The translations under genes were made by a program, and so were the position numbers. The notes under the pieces are model-generated. The model made no database searches. It had not been told where the DNA came from and saw nothing but the letters and a program-made list of their open reading frames with translations. Positions 1 to 6,199 of a stretch of 8,403 bases of DNA are shown piece by piece (the stretch's first letter is position 1; each line of letters begins with the position of its first letter). Source of the DNA: Halobacteriales archaeon (GTDB taxonomy: Archaea; Thermoplasmatota; SW-10-69-26; JACQPN01; JAIVGT01); NCBI GenBank assembly GCA_020201485.1, contig JAIVGT010000028.1, positions 1 through 8,403 of the forward strand, read 5' to 3'.

Positions 1-1095
1 GTGCTGCATCACGCCCGCCATCATGAACATCGCCGGCGAGATGAGGCCGTGCGCGAACATCATGAACAGCGCGCCGTTGATGCCGACGACGTTGTAGGCG
101 GCGATGCCGAGCAGGACCATGCCCATGTGCGAGATGGAGGAGTAGGCGACGAGCTTCTTCAGGTCGCGCTGCGCCAGGCTGATGGTCGCGCCGTACAGGA
201 TGCTCAGCACGCCGAGCACGAACATGACCGGGACCCAGGCCTGCGCCGCGGCCGGGGCGAGCGGGAGCGCGATGCGCAGCAGCCCGTACGCGCCCATCTT
301 CAGCAGGACGCCGGCGAGCAGGGCGCTGCCCGCGGTCGGCGCCTCGACGTGCGCGTCCGGCAGCCAGGTGTGGAAGGGCACGACGGGCATCTTCACGATG
401 AAGCCGAAGAAGAGCGCGGCGAAGGCCAGGGTCTGGAAGCCGAATGCGAAGCCGGGCGCGGCCGCGGCGATGGCCGGGATGCTGAACGTGCCCAGGCCGG
501 CCTGGAAGTACAGGGCCATGAAGCCCACGAGCATGATGAGCGACGCGATGAAGGTGTAGACGAAGAACTTCACCGAGGCGTACTTCCGGTTCGCACCGCC
601 CCAGATGGCGATGAGGAAGTACATCGGGACGAGCACCACTTCCCAGAAGATGTAGAACACGAACAGGTCGAGGACGGCGAACACGCCCATGACCGCGACG
701 CCTTCGATGAGGATGAGGCCGTGGAACAGGCCGGGCCGGTTGCTCACGTCCCAGCTGAACACGATGCTCAGGGGCACGAGGAGCGCGGTGAGCCAGAACA
801 TCGGCATGCTCAGGCCGTCGAGCCCCCAGCTCAGGGAGCTGGTGAAGCCGCCGAGGTGCACCCACTCGTAGCAGGCGAGGAAGCTGTAGCCGGCGTTCAC
901 CGGGCAGTCGGGCGCGCCGTTCGACACGACCGCCGTGTTCGGGTAGGTGAGCCAGAGCAGGCTGGCGAGCGCGAGGGGCACGAGGCTGAACAGCAGGGCC
1001 ACGACGCGCGCGCGCTCCTGGCTGCGGAACACGGTCATGCACAGCACCGCGCCCACGACCGGGGCGAGCAGGCTGAGCGCGATGAGGTCGGTCAT
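1..1095 (-). CDS. nuoM: NuoM-like complex I antiporter-type proton pump subunit (3' end outside window)
   Basis: The first 365 residues of the central pump of the membrane arm; the frame is open to the left edge, so about 120 or more residues are missing. I translated it directly: GLDGLSMPMFWLTAL at 91-105, VFYIFWEVVLVPMYFLIAIW at 146-165, FIVKMPVVPFHTWLPDAHVE at about 232-251, APTAGSALLAGVLLKMGAYG at 252-271, and SLAQRDLKKLVAYSSISHMG at 306-325. Glu152, Lys235 and Lys266 match E. coli NuoM Glu144, Lys234 and Lys265. The ATG at 1095 follows GGAGGGAGC, two bases after the nuoL stop. The loop between helices 2 and 3 (about 52-85), expected outside the cell, is extended and carries Cys64 and Cys75. 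nuoN is expected next, beyond the window. Confidence 0.96.
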   Translation of the reverse strand, partial: MTDLIALSLLAPVVGAVLCMTVFRSQERARVVALLFSLVPLALASLLWLTYPNTAVVSNGAPDCPVNAGYSFLACYEWVHLGGFTSSLSWGLDGLSMPMFWLTALLVPLSIVFSWDVSNRPGLFHGLILIEGVAVMGVFAVLDLFVFYIFWEVVLVPMYFLIAIWGGANRKYASVKFFVYTFIASLIMLVGFMALYFQAGLGTFSIPAIAAAAPGFAFGFQTLAFAALFFGFIVKMPVVPFHTWLPDAHVEAPTAGSALLAGVLLKMGAYGLLRIALPLAPAAAQAWVPVMFVLGVLSILYGATISLAQRDLKKLVAYSSISHMGMVLLGIAAYNVVGINGALFMMFAHGLISPAMFMMAGVMQH

Positions 1096-1097
1096 GG

Positions 1098-3200
1098 TCA
1101 GCTCCCTCCGGCGAGGGCTTGCGGCGCGGCGCGGCTGATGGCCTGGTGCAGCAGGCTGTTCGGGTTCAGCACGTAGAAGGCGAGCATGACCACGACGAGC
1201 ACGCCGGCGAGGAGGATGGCGGCGTAGTCCTGCACGTTGCCCGTCTGCATGCGCCGGCCGGAGTCCGAGGTGCGGAGCTGGGCCCAGGCGATGCCGTTGA
1301 CGACGCCGTCCAGGACGTTGCGGTCGAACCAGTCGATGGCGTTGGCGAGCTTGACGTAGGCCACGCCGGCGACCCAGTTGTACGCGTCGTCGATGTAGTA
1401 GCGCCGGGTGAGCAGGTTGTGCACGCCCGCGCCGACGCCGGAGCCGGCGACGCGCGCCGGGTCGATGGTCCTGGCCGCGTACATGGCGTAGGCCAGGCCG
1501 ATGCCGACGAGGCCGACGACGATGCTCATCAGGCTCACCGGGTTGGCGATGGCTTGCACGATGGTCTCGTGCTCCGGCTCGCCGAAGAACACGAAGCCGC
1601 CGATGCCGCCCGCGAGCATGGCGATGCCCCAGGCCGCGGCGAACACGCTGAGCACGATGAGCACGCCCGTCATCGCCGGCGGGCTCTCGTGGGGCCGGGC
1701 GTGGTGCGCGCCGTGCTCCTCCGGCTCGCCGTGCGCGACGCTGTGCGGCGCGCCACGGTGCTCGCCCCAGAACGCCATGAACCAGAGGCGGAACATGTAG
1801 AACGCCGTCATGAGCGCCGTGAGCAGGCCGAGGACGAAGAACACGAGGAACAGCTTGTTCTCGCCGCTGGCGAGCCAAGCCGCGCTCAGCACCGCGTCCT
1901 TGCTCCAGAAGATGCTCAGGCCGGGGAAGCCGGCCATGCTGAGCGCGCCGACGAGCATGGCGAGGCTGGTGATGGGCATGTACTTGCGCAGCCCGCCCAT
2001 GTGGCGGATGTCGTTCGTGTGCACGGCGTGGATGACGCTGCCCGCGCCGAGGAAGAGCAGGGCCTTGGTGAAGGCGTGGCTCGTGAGGTGGAACACGCCC
2101 GCCGTGTAGCCGGCGGAGCCGGTCGCAGCGACCGCCCCCACGCCCAGGCCGAAGAACATGTACGCGAGCTGGCTGAGCGTGGAGTAGGCGAGGATGCGCT
2201 TGATGTCGTACGCCGCCAGGGCCATCGTCGCGGCGAAGAACGCCGTGAACGCGCCGATGCCGGCGACGAACGTGAGCGCCGTGGCCGCGACCGCGGGGAT
2301 GGCGAAGAGCGGGTAGGCGCGGGCGATGAGGTACACGCCGGCCTTGACCATCGTCGCGGCGTGGATGAGGGCGCTGACCGTCGTCGGGCCTTCCATGGCG
2401 TCCGGGAGCCAGACGTGCAGGGGGAACTGGCCGCTCTTGCCCATCGCCCCGCCGAAGAACAGCAGGCAGATGGCGGTGAGCGCGCCCTCCTGGCCGAGGA
2501 AGGGACCGGCGTGCGCGGCGTACTGCGCGGCCCAGCCGAACAGTTCGCGCATGTTCGTCGTGCCGAAGGTCGTCGCCATGATCACGAGACCGGCGAAGAA
2601 GAACACGTCGCCGACGCGCGTCACGAGGAAGGCCTTCTTCGCCGCCGCAGCCGCTTCCGGCTTCTCGTACCAGTACCCGATGAGCAGGTACGAGCACAGG
2701 CCCATGATCTCCCAGAAGATGAACAGGAGGAGGAAGTCGTTCGCCAGCACGAGCCCGAGCATGCCGGTGATGAACAGCGCGATCTCGGCGAAGTAGCGCC
2801 GGATGCCCGACTCCCCGTGCATGTACGCCGTGCTGTACACGACGATGAGGAAGCTGAGCACGCCCACCACGAACAGCATGATGGCGGTGAGATGGTCGAT
2901 GTAGAACCCGACGTCGAAGTGCAGCGTGCCGACCTCGAGCCAGTGCCGCTCCATGACGAGCGGGAGCGCGCTGTCCGGCGTGCGCAAGACTTGCAGCACG
3001 ATGGCCAGGCTGAGCAGCATGCTGATGCCCACGCCCGCGACGGCGACGCCGCCCGCGACCTTCGGCGCGAGGCGCTTGCCGCTCACGCCGACGACGACGA
3101 ACGCGGCGATGGTGAAGATGGGGATGAGCCAGGCCCACTGGGCCATGCCCGTCGCGACGCTGCCGGTCACCGGCTCGACCTGGGCGAGGAGGGGGAGCAT
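1098..3200 (-). CDS. nuoL: NuoL-like complex I antiporter-type proton pump subunit
   Basis: A 700-residue membrane protein and the distal pump of the membrane arm, related to Mrp antiporter subunits. Known functional residues are present: Glu164 in FWEIMGLCSYLLIGYWYEK, Lys255 in GAMGKSGQFPLHVWLPDAMEG, His280 and Lys286 in ALIHAATMVKAGVYLIAR, Lys379 in SHAFTKALLFLGAG, and Lys434-Asp435 in FPGLSIFWSKDAVL, matching E. coli Glu144, Lys229, Lys342 and Lys399-Asp400. The C-terminal part (about 595-660) with YYIDDAYNWV, FDRNVLDGVVNGIA and MQTGNVQDYA is the region that forms the lateral helix and the last membrane anchor. A His-rich loop at about 481-504 precedes HESPPAMTG, as is common in NuoL. It is longer than E. 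coli NuoL (613). The ATG at 3200 follows GAGGTGGTGAG, a long match to the Shine-Dalgarno consensus. It is two bases from the nuoM start. Confidence 0.97.
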   Translation of the reverse strand: MLPLLAQVEPVTGSVATGMAQWAWLIPIFTIAAFVVVGVSGKRLAPKVAGGVAVAGVGISMLLSLAIVLQVLRTPDSALPLVMERHWLEVGTLHFDVGFYIDHLTAIMLFVVGVLSFLIVVYSTAYMHGESGIRRYFAEIALFITGMLGLVLANDFLLLFIFWEIMGLCSYLLIGYWYEKPEAAAAAKKAFLVTRVGDVFFFAGLVIMATTFGTTNMRELFGWAAQYAAHAGPFLGQEGALTAICLLFFGGAMGKSGQFPLHVWLPDAMEGPTTVSALIHAATMVKAGVYLIARAYPLFAIPAVAATALTFVAGIGAFTAFFAATMALAAYDIKRILAYSTLSQLAYMFFGLGVGAVAATGSAGYTAGVFHLTSHAFTKALLFLGAGSVIHAVHTNDIRHMGGLRKYMPITSLAMLVGALSMAGFPGLSIFWSKDAVLSAAWLASGENKLFLVFFVLGLLTALMTAFYMFRLWFMAFWGEHRGAPHSVAHGEPEEHGAHHARPHESPPAMTGVLIVLSVFAAAWGIAMLAGGIGGFVFFGEPEHETIVQAIANPVSLMSIVVGLVGIGLAYAMYAARTIDPARVAGSGVGAGVHNLLTRRYYIDDAYNWVAGVAYVKLANAIDWFDRNVLDGVVNGIAWAQLRTSDSGRRMQTGNVQDYAAILLAGVLVVVMLAFYVLNPNSLLHQAISRAAPQALAGGS

Positions 3201-3201
3201 C

Positions 3202-3504
3202 TCACCACCTCAGGGCGCTGGCCTTCGTCACGTCCACGCTCTCGCGCAGCCGGAACAGGTTCACGAAGATGGCCAGGCCGATGGCCGCTTCCGCCGCGGC
3301 CAGGGCGATGCTGAAGAAGGCGAAGGCGATGCCGCTGCTCCCGCCGCCGAACGCGCCGAAGGCGGCGAAGTTGATGTTCGCGGCGTTGAGCATGAGCTCG
3401 ATGCCCATGAGCACCTTGATGGCGCTGCGCTGGCTGACCACGGCGTACGTGCCGATGCTGAACATGGCCGAGGCCAGGACGAAGTACCAGTAGACGGGGA
3501 TCAT
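3202..3504 (-). CDS. nuoK: NuoK-like complex I membrane subunit
   Basis: A 100-residue, three-helix proton-channel subunit. It matches NuoK in length and in key residues: Glu36 in GIELMLNAANINFAAFG and Glu72 in ALAAAEAAIGLAIFVNLFR fall at the same residue numbers as the two essential Glu of E. coli NuoK. The helices lie at about 4-23, 29-50 and 60-84. The ATG at 3504 overlaps the nuoJ2 stop and has GGAGGGG seven bases upstream. The C-terminal tail is polar (RESVDVTKASALRW). One base separates its stop from the nuoL start. Confidence 0.96.
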   Translation of the reverse strand: MIPVYWYFVLASAMFSIGTYAVVSQRSAIKVLMGIELMLNAANINFAAFGAFGGGSSGIAFAFFSIALAAAEAAIGLAIFVNLFRLRESVDVTKASALRW

Positions 3505-3821
3505 TCCACGTCCCCTCCTTCCTCGGCCGGCGACTCCAGCCGCGCCATGAATATCGCGGCGACGAGGGCGACGAGCAGCACCAGGCTCAGGATCTCGAAG
3601 GGCAGGACGTCGTCGCGGAAGAGCACGTTGGCAACACCGGCCATGTCCTCGCCGCCCTGGGGCGCGCCCTCCCAGCAGCCCCGCTGGCTCTGCGCCCCGC
3701 AGCCGAAGACGCGCATGACGCTCCCGCCGGCGCCGATGGCGCGCAGGTCGAAGCTGACCGCGCTGAACATGAGCGTGAGGAAGATGGCCGCGGCGACGAG
3801 GGCCTTGACGTCGTTCTTCAC
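3501..3821 (-). CDS. nuoJ: NuoJ C-terminal half (NuoJ2), membrane subunit
   Basis: A 106-residue protein equal to the last part of NuoJ, with two hydrophobic helices at about 6-24 and 73-93. The sequence LFRDDVLPFEILSLVLLVALVAAI at 67-90 corresponds to the final NuoJ helix, usually LPFExxSVLLLxALIGA. It starts with GTG at 3821, overlapping the nuoJ1 stop, with GGAGG seven bases upstream, so it is clearly translated as its own protein. The loop between its helices, expected outside the cell, is long and holds two cysteines (Cys41 and Cys49) with Gly/Gln-rich surroundings. Its stop overlaps the nuoK start as ATGA. With NuoJ1, NuoK and NuoA it should form the part of the membrane arm next to NuoH. 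Confidence 0.9.
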   Translation of the reverse strand: MKNDVKALVAAAIFLTLMFSAVSFDLRAIGAGGSVMRVFGCGAQSQRGCWEGAPQGGEDMAGVANVLFRDDVLPFEILSLVLLVALVAAIFMARLESPAEEGGDVE

Positions 3822-4120
3822 AGCTCTTCCTCCACGGGAGCCGGGCTGAGCGCCTCGCTCGCGCCGGCCGGGGTGGTCAGCATGATGGTGAACAGGATGA
3901 GCGTCACCACGGCGCCGACGTACACCAGGACCTGGATGCTCGCCAGGACCTCGGCTCCGAGCGTGAGGTACACGACCGCGACGCTGAGCAGGGCGATGCT
4001 GAGCCAGACCACGGCGTGCATGACCTCCTCGCTCGCGATGACCTTCAGGCTGGCGACGAGGATGGCGACGCTCGCCATCACGAACACGGCTTGGTCGAGG
4101 TCAGGGAGCCAGCTTGTCAT
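3818..4120 (-). CDS. nuoJ: NuoJ N-terminal half (NuoJ1), membrane subunit
   Basis: A 100-residue membrane protein equal to the first part of NuoJ, with three hydrophobic helices at about 11-28, 33-55 and 60-81. The stretch LGAEVLASIQVLVYVGAVV at about 53-71 is the NuoJ signature around the third helix, which in known complexes carries a pi-bulge important for coupling. After the third helix comes a polar tail (TTPAGASEALSPAPVEEEL) and a stop, where bacterial NuoJ would continue. The start ATG at 4120 is preceded by GGAGG at seven bases and lies inside the end of nuoI. The stop overlaps the start of the second half (GTGA). Split NuoJ is known from archaea, so this is a natural two-gene form and not a broken gene. 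Confidence 0.92.
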   Translation of the reverse strand: MTSWLPDLDQAVFVMASVAILVASLKVIASEEVMHAVVWLSIALLSVAVVYLTLGAEVLASIQVLVYVGAVVTLILFTIMLTTPAGASEALSPAPVEEEL

Positions 4121-4541
4121 GGGCGTGCCTCCGGACGCGCGTCTCGCCCTCGGTCGTGCTCTGGTCCATCCAGTCGTAGTCGAAGTACGCCCGGTCGGTG
4201 TGGACCATGCGGAACTCCTTGTCGAGGTAGATGGCATCGGTGGGGCACACCTCCTCGCACAGCCCGCAGTACATGCACTGCCCGACGTTCACCTGCGGAT
4301 AGAGGCCCTTCTTGTTCTGCGGGGCCTCCGGGCCGGGCATCATCGTGCAGCTCGCGTTCGGGCAGGCCATGCTGCACTGCGTGCAGCCGATGCACAGCTC
4401 CGGGCGCAAGGTGACGCGGCCGCGGTGCCACTCCGGCATCTCGCGCGCCTCCTCGGGGTAGTTCGTGGTGTGCTTGGGCTCGGTCATGCGGGCCAGGGTC
4501 TGGCCCAGGCCCTTGACGATGCTCGTCAGGAAGATGCTCAG
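4101..4541 (-). CDS. nuoI: NuoI-like complex I subunit with two 4Fe-4S clusters, probable CTG start
   Basis: A ferredoxin-like subunit that passes electrons through two 4Fe-4S clusters towards NuoB. The two sets of ligands are CIGCTQCSMACP (Cys50, 53, 56, 60) and CMYCGLCEEVCP (Cys89, 92, 95, 99), counted from the start used here. The N-terminal amphipathic stretch SIFLTSIVKGLGQTLARM followed by NYPEE matches the family, so translation must begin upstream of the first ATG (4487), which would remove 18 residues of this stretch. In frame there, a CTG at 4541 overlaps the nuoH stop as CTGA, with GGGGTGGT five bases upstream; this mirrors the ATGA/GTGA junctions of the neighbours. An in-frame GTG at 4565 would add eight residues but has a purine run too close to it. 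The 146-residue length is somewhat short (E. coli NuoI is about 180). The end overlaps nuoJ1 by 20 bases. Confidence 0.93.
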   Translation of the reverse strand: MSIFLTSIVKGLGQTLARMTEPKHTTNYPEEAREMPEWHRGRVTLRPELCIGCTQCSMACPNASCTMMPGPEAPQNKKGLYPQVNVGQCMYCGLCEEVCPTDAIYLDKEFRMVHTDRAYFDYDWMDQSTTEGETRVRRHAHDKLAP

Positions 4542-6199
4542 AGCGCACCACCCCGCAGGATCCACGCCTCGACGCCGGCGATGGTCAGGGTCAGCAGCGA
4601 CAGGGGGAACATCGTGCGCCAGCCGATGCGCAGGAACTGGTCCACGCGCACCCGGGGCAGCGTGAACCACACCCAGAACACGAGGAAGCTGAAGAAGAGC
4701 GACTTCAGCAGGAAGCTCGTGATGGGGATGAGCAGCATCGGCACGAACAGCGGCACGAGCGTGGCGAGGACGCCGGCGAGGATGAGGTCGTTCGTGGCCT
4801 GCAGCAGGAGGAACAGCGGCACGCCGACGAGGGCCCCGAGCACGAGGACCATGACGATGGGCTTCACGCCGAGGATGAGCAGCTTCAGCCCGCCGAGGAC
4901 GAAGACGATGATGCCGCCCTGCACGCCGACGTAGAGGAAGGGCGCGAGGAGGAGGAGCGCGGTGGGCACGAGGATGACCATGGCCAGCGCGACGGCGGGG
5001 AAGGGCAGCATGTCGCGGCGCGTGCCGCGCTCCGCGGCGACGACGATGACGCTGAAGATGCTCGCCACGATGGCGGCCGGGACGAGGAAGTCGTAGGCCG
5101 CGGCCAGGGTGGCGATGAAGTTGCCCGGGTTCGTGCCGTCGAAGAAGTGCGCGGCGACGTCCGGCCCGTACGCGCTCGCCAGCACCCCCTGCGCGATGCC
5201 GTGGATGCCCGCCCCGTAGGCGAGGACGACGCCGACCATCGTGCCCATGATGGCGGGCGGCGCGATGTTCACCGACATGCCCTTGCGCCGGGCGAGGAGG
5301 ATGGCGGCGAAGGTGAGGACGACGCCCGCGACCGCCCAGGGCGGCATGATGCCCCAGCCGCCGAAGAAGAGCGTCACGGTGATGGCGCTCATGAGGAAGA
5401 TGTTCGCGAACAGGCTGAGCATGAACACGCCGTAGCGCATGCCCGAATACTCGGTGAAGTAGCCGGCGACGAGCTCGGACTCCGACTCGGGCAGGTCGAG
5501 GGGGACGACGCCGATCTTCGCCAGGGCGGCGATGAAGAAGACCACCACGCCGATGGGCTGGAGGAGGAAGAACCACCACGGCTGCTGCGCGGCGACGATG
5601 CCCTCGGTGTTCAGCGTGCCGGCGAGGAACACTACGCTCAGCGCGCTGATGATCATGGGGATCTCGTAGCTCACGTCCATGGCCGCCGCGCGCAGGCCGC
5701 CGTACATGGCGTACTTGTTGTTGCTGCTCCAGCCTGCGAGGACCTCGCCGAGCGGGCTGATGGCCCCGATGGCGAGGATGAACAGGATGCCCGCGCCCAC
5801 GTTGCTCAGGATGACGCCGCCGCTCCACGGCAGGGGCGCGAAGGCGAGCAGGACGGGGACGATCATGACGAAGGGCGCGAGGATGAAGCCGAAGCGGTCG
5901 GCCCGGGCCGGGATGATGTCCTCCTTCGTCATCATCTTCACGCCGTCGGCCAGCACCTGCAGGATGCCGAACGGCCCGACGCGGTTCGGGCCTTCCCGGC
6001 TCTGGATGTCGGCCATGATCTTGCGCATGCCCCAGACGAAGCCGGGGACGATGGTCAGGACGAGGATGAGGATGATGAGCCCGAGGATGATGGCGCTCAG
6101 GACGAACAGCGTCATGTCGCTCGGGTGCAGGCCCACCAGGCCGGCGAGCTTGGCGAGGACGTAGGCGATGAAGCCGGTGCCGCTCGCGTCCAGGGTCAT
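4538..6199 (-). CDS. nuoH: NuoH-like complex I membrane subunit with a large C-terminal-half insertion
   Basis: The membrane subunit that carries the quinone entry path and links the peripheral arm to the proton pumps. Family motifs are plain: EGPNRVGPFGILQVLADG at 69-86, KEDIIP at 92-97, GWSSNNKYAMYGGLRAA at 156-172, SYEIP at 177-181, and DLPESESELVAGYFTEYSG at 235-253. After LFFGGW (277-282) the family would pass through a short loop to helix 7. Here helix 7 (SFLLKSLFF) resumes only at about 495, followed by TLPRVRVDQFLRIGW and the last helix. The protein is 553 residues, against about 325-350 in the family. The frame is continuous and in register on both sides, so this is an in-frame insertion and not a frameshift. 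Three usually conserved Glu positions are Met58, Lys228 and Leu263. The ATG at 6199 overlaps the nuoD stop; a GGAG lies about ten bases upstream. Confidence 0.95.
   Translation of the reverse strand: MTLDASGTGFIAYVLAKLAGLVGLHPSDMTLFVLSAIILGLIILILVLTIVPGFVWGMRKIMADIQSREGPNRVGPFGILQVLADGVKMMTKEDIIPARADRFGFILAPFVMIVPVLLAFAPLPWSGGVILSNVGAGILFILAIGAISPLGEVLAGWSSNNKYAMYGGLRAAAMDVSYEIPMIISALSVVFLAGTLNTEGIVAAQQPWWFFLLQPIGVVVFFIAALAKIGVVPLDLPESESELVAGYFTEYSGMRYGVFMLSLFANIFLMSAITVTLFFGGWGIMPPWAVAGVVLTFAAILLARRKGMSVNIAPPAIMGTMVGVVLAYGAGIHGIAQGVLASAYGPDVAAHFFDGTNPGNFIATLAAAYDFLVPAAIVASIFSVIVVAAERGTRRDMLPFPAVALAMVILVPTALLLLAPFLYVGVQGGIIVFVLGGLKLLILGVKPIVMVLVLGALVGVPLFLLLQATNDLILAGVLATLVPLFVPMLLIPITSFLLKSLFFSFLVFWVWFTLPRVRVDQFLRIGWRTMFPLSLLTLTIAGVEAWILRGGAL
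4547..4554 (-). promoter_or_regulatory. Possible Shine-Dalgarno site for the CTG start of nuoI
   Basis: GGGGTGGT on the minus strand ends five bases before the CTG at 4541. It resembles the GGTGGTG part of the nuoL site and would pair partly with a 16S 3' end of CACCUCC type. It is within the last codons of nuoH. This supports CTG over the downstream ATG at 4487, which has no purine-rich run before it. Confidence 0.45.
4718..5353 (-). other. Extra multi-helix membrane segment inserted in NuoH (residues about 283-494)
   Basis: About 212 residues lie between the normal helix 6 and helix 7 of NuoH; all but the usual short loop are extra. Hydrophobic stretches are at about 288-304, 313-333, 361-389, 399-421, 428-446, 447-468 and 472-492. 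The first is followed by ARRKG and the third by AERGTRRD, positive loops that would lie in the cytoplasm. A polar, partly acidic loop at 334-360 would lie outside. Helix 6 ends and helix 7 begins on the outer face, so an even number of crossings is needed; one of the seven stretches is probably re-entrant or shared. Asp370, Lys439 and Asp471 are charged residues in or next to hydrophobic stretches. I do not recognise the segment as any known family. Base composition and codon choice look like the flanking nuoH. Confidence 0.8.

Noticed and set aside
1..1176. A 391-codon open frame on the plus strand at the left edge
   Set aside because: It is the exact antisense register of nuoM and has the same charged, low-complexity composition; direct translation of the minus strand gives a clear NuoM.
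1119..3314. A 731-codon open frame on the plus strand, antisense to nuoL and the end of nuoK
   Set aside because: Its translation is dominated by Arg, Glu, Ala, Asp and His with no domain-like pattern, as expected opposite a hydrophobic protein in GC-rich DNA. The minus-strand frame is a full NuoL with all key residues.
4790..4890. Possible internal repeat of VLGxL-type hydrophobic stretches within the NuoH insertion
   Set aside because: The similarity is limited to Leu, Val, Gly and Ala runs and gives no convincing residue-by-residue repeat.
4718..5353. The NuoH insertion as an inserted mobile element or a second fused gene
   Set aside because: There are no terminal repeats, target duplication or transposase-like sequence that I can see, and composition matches the flanks; it is translated as part of NuoH.
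4101..5828. A 575-codon minus-strand frame as a long N-terminal extension of NuoI
   Set aside because: The part upstream of about 4565 lies out of frame over nuoH and is Arg/His-rich with no family similarity.
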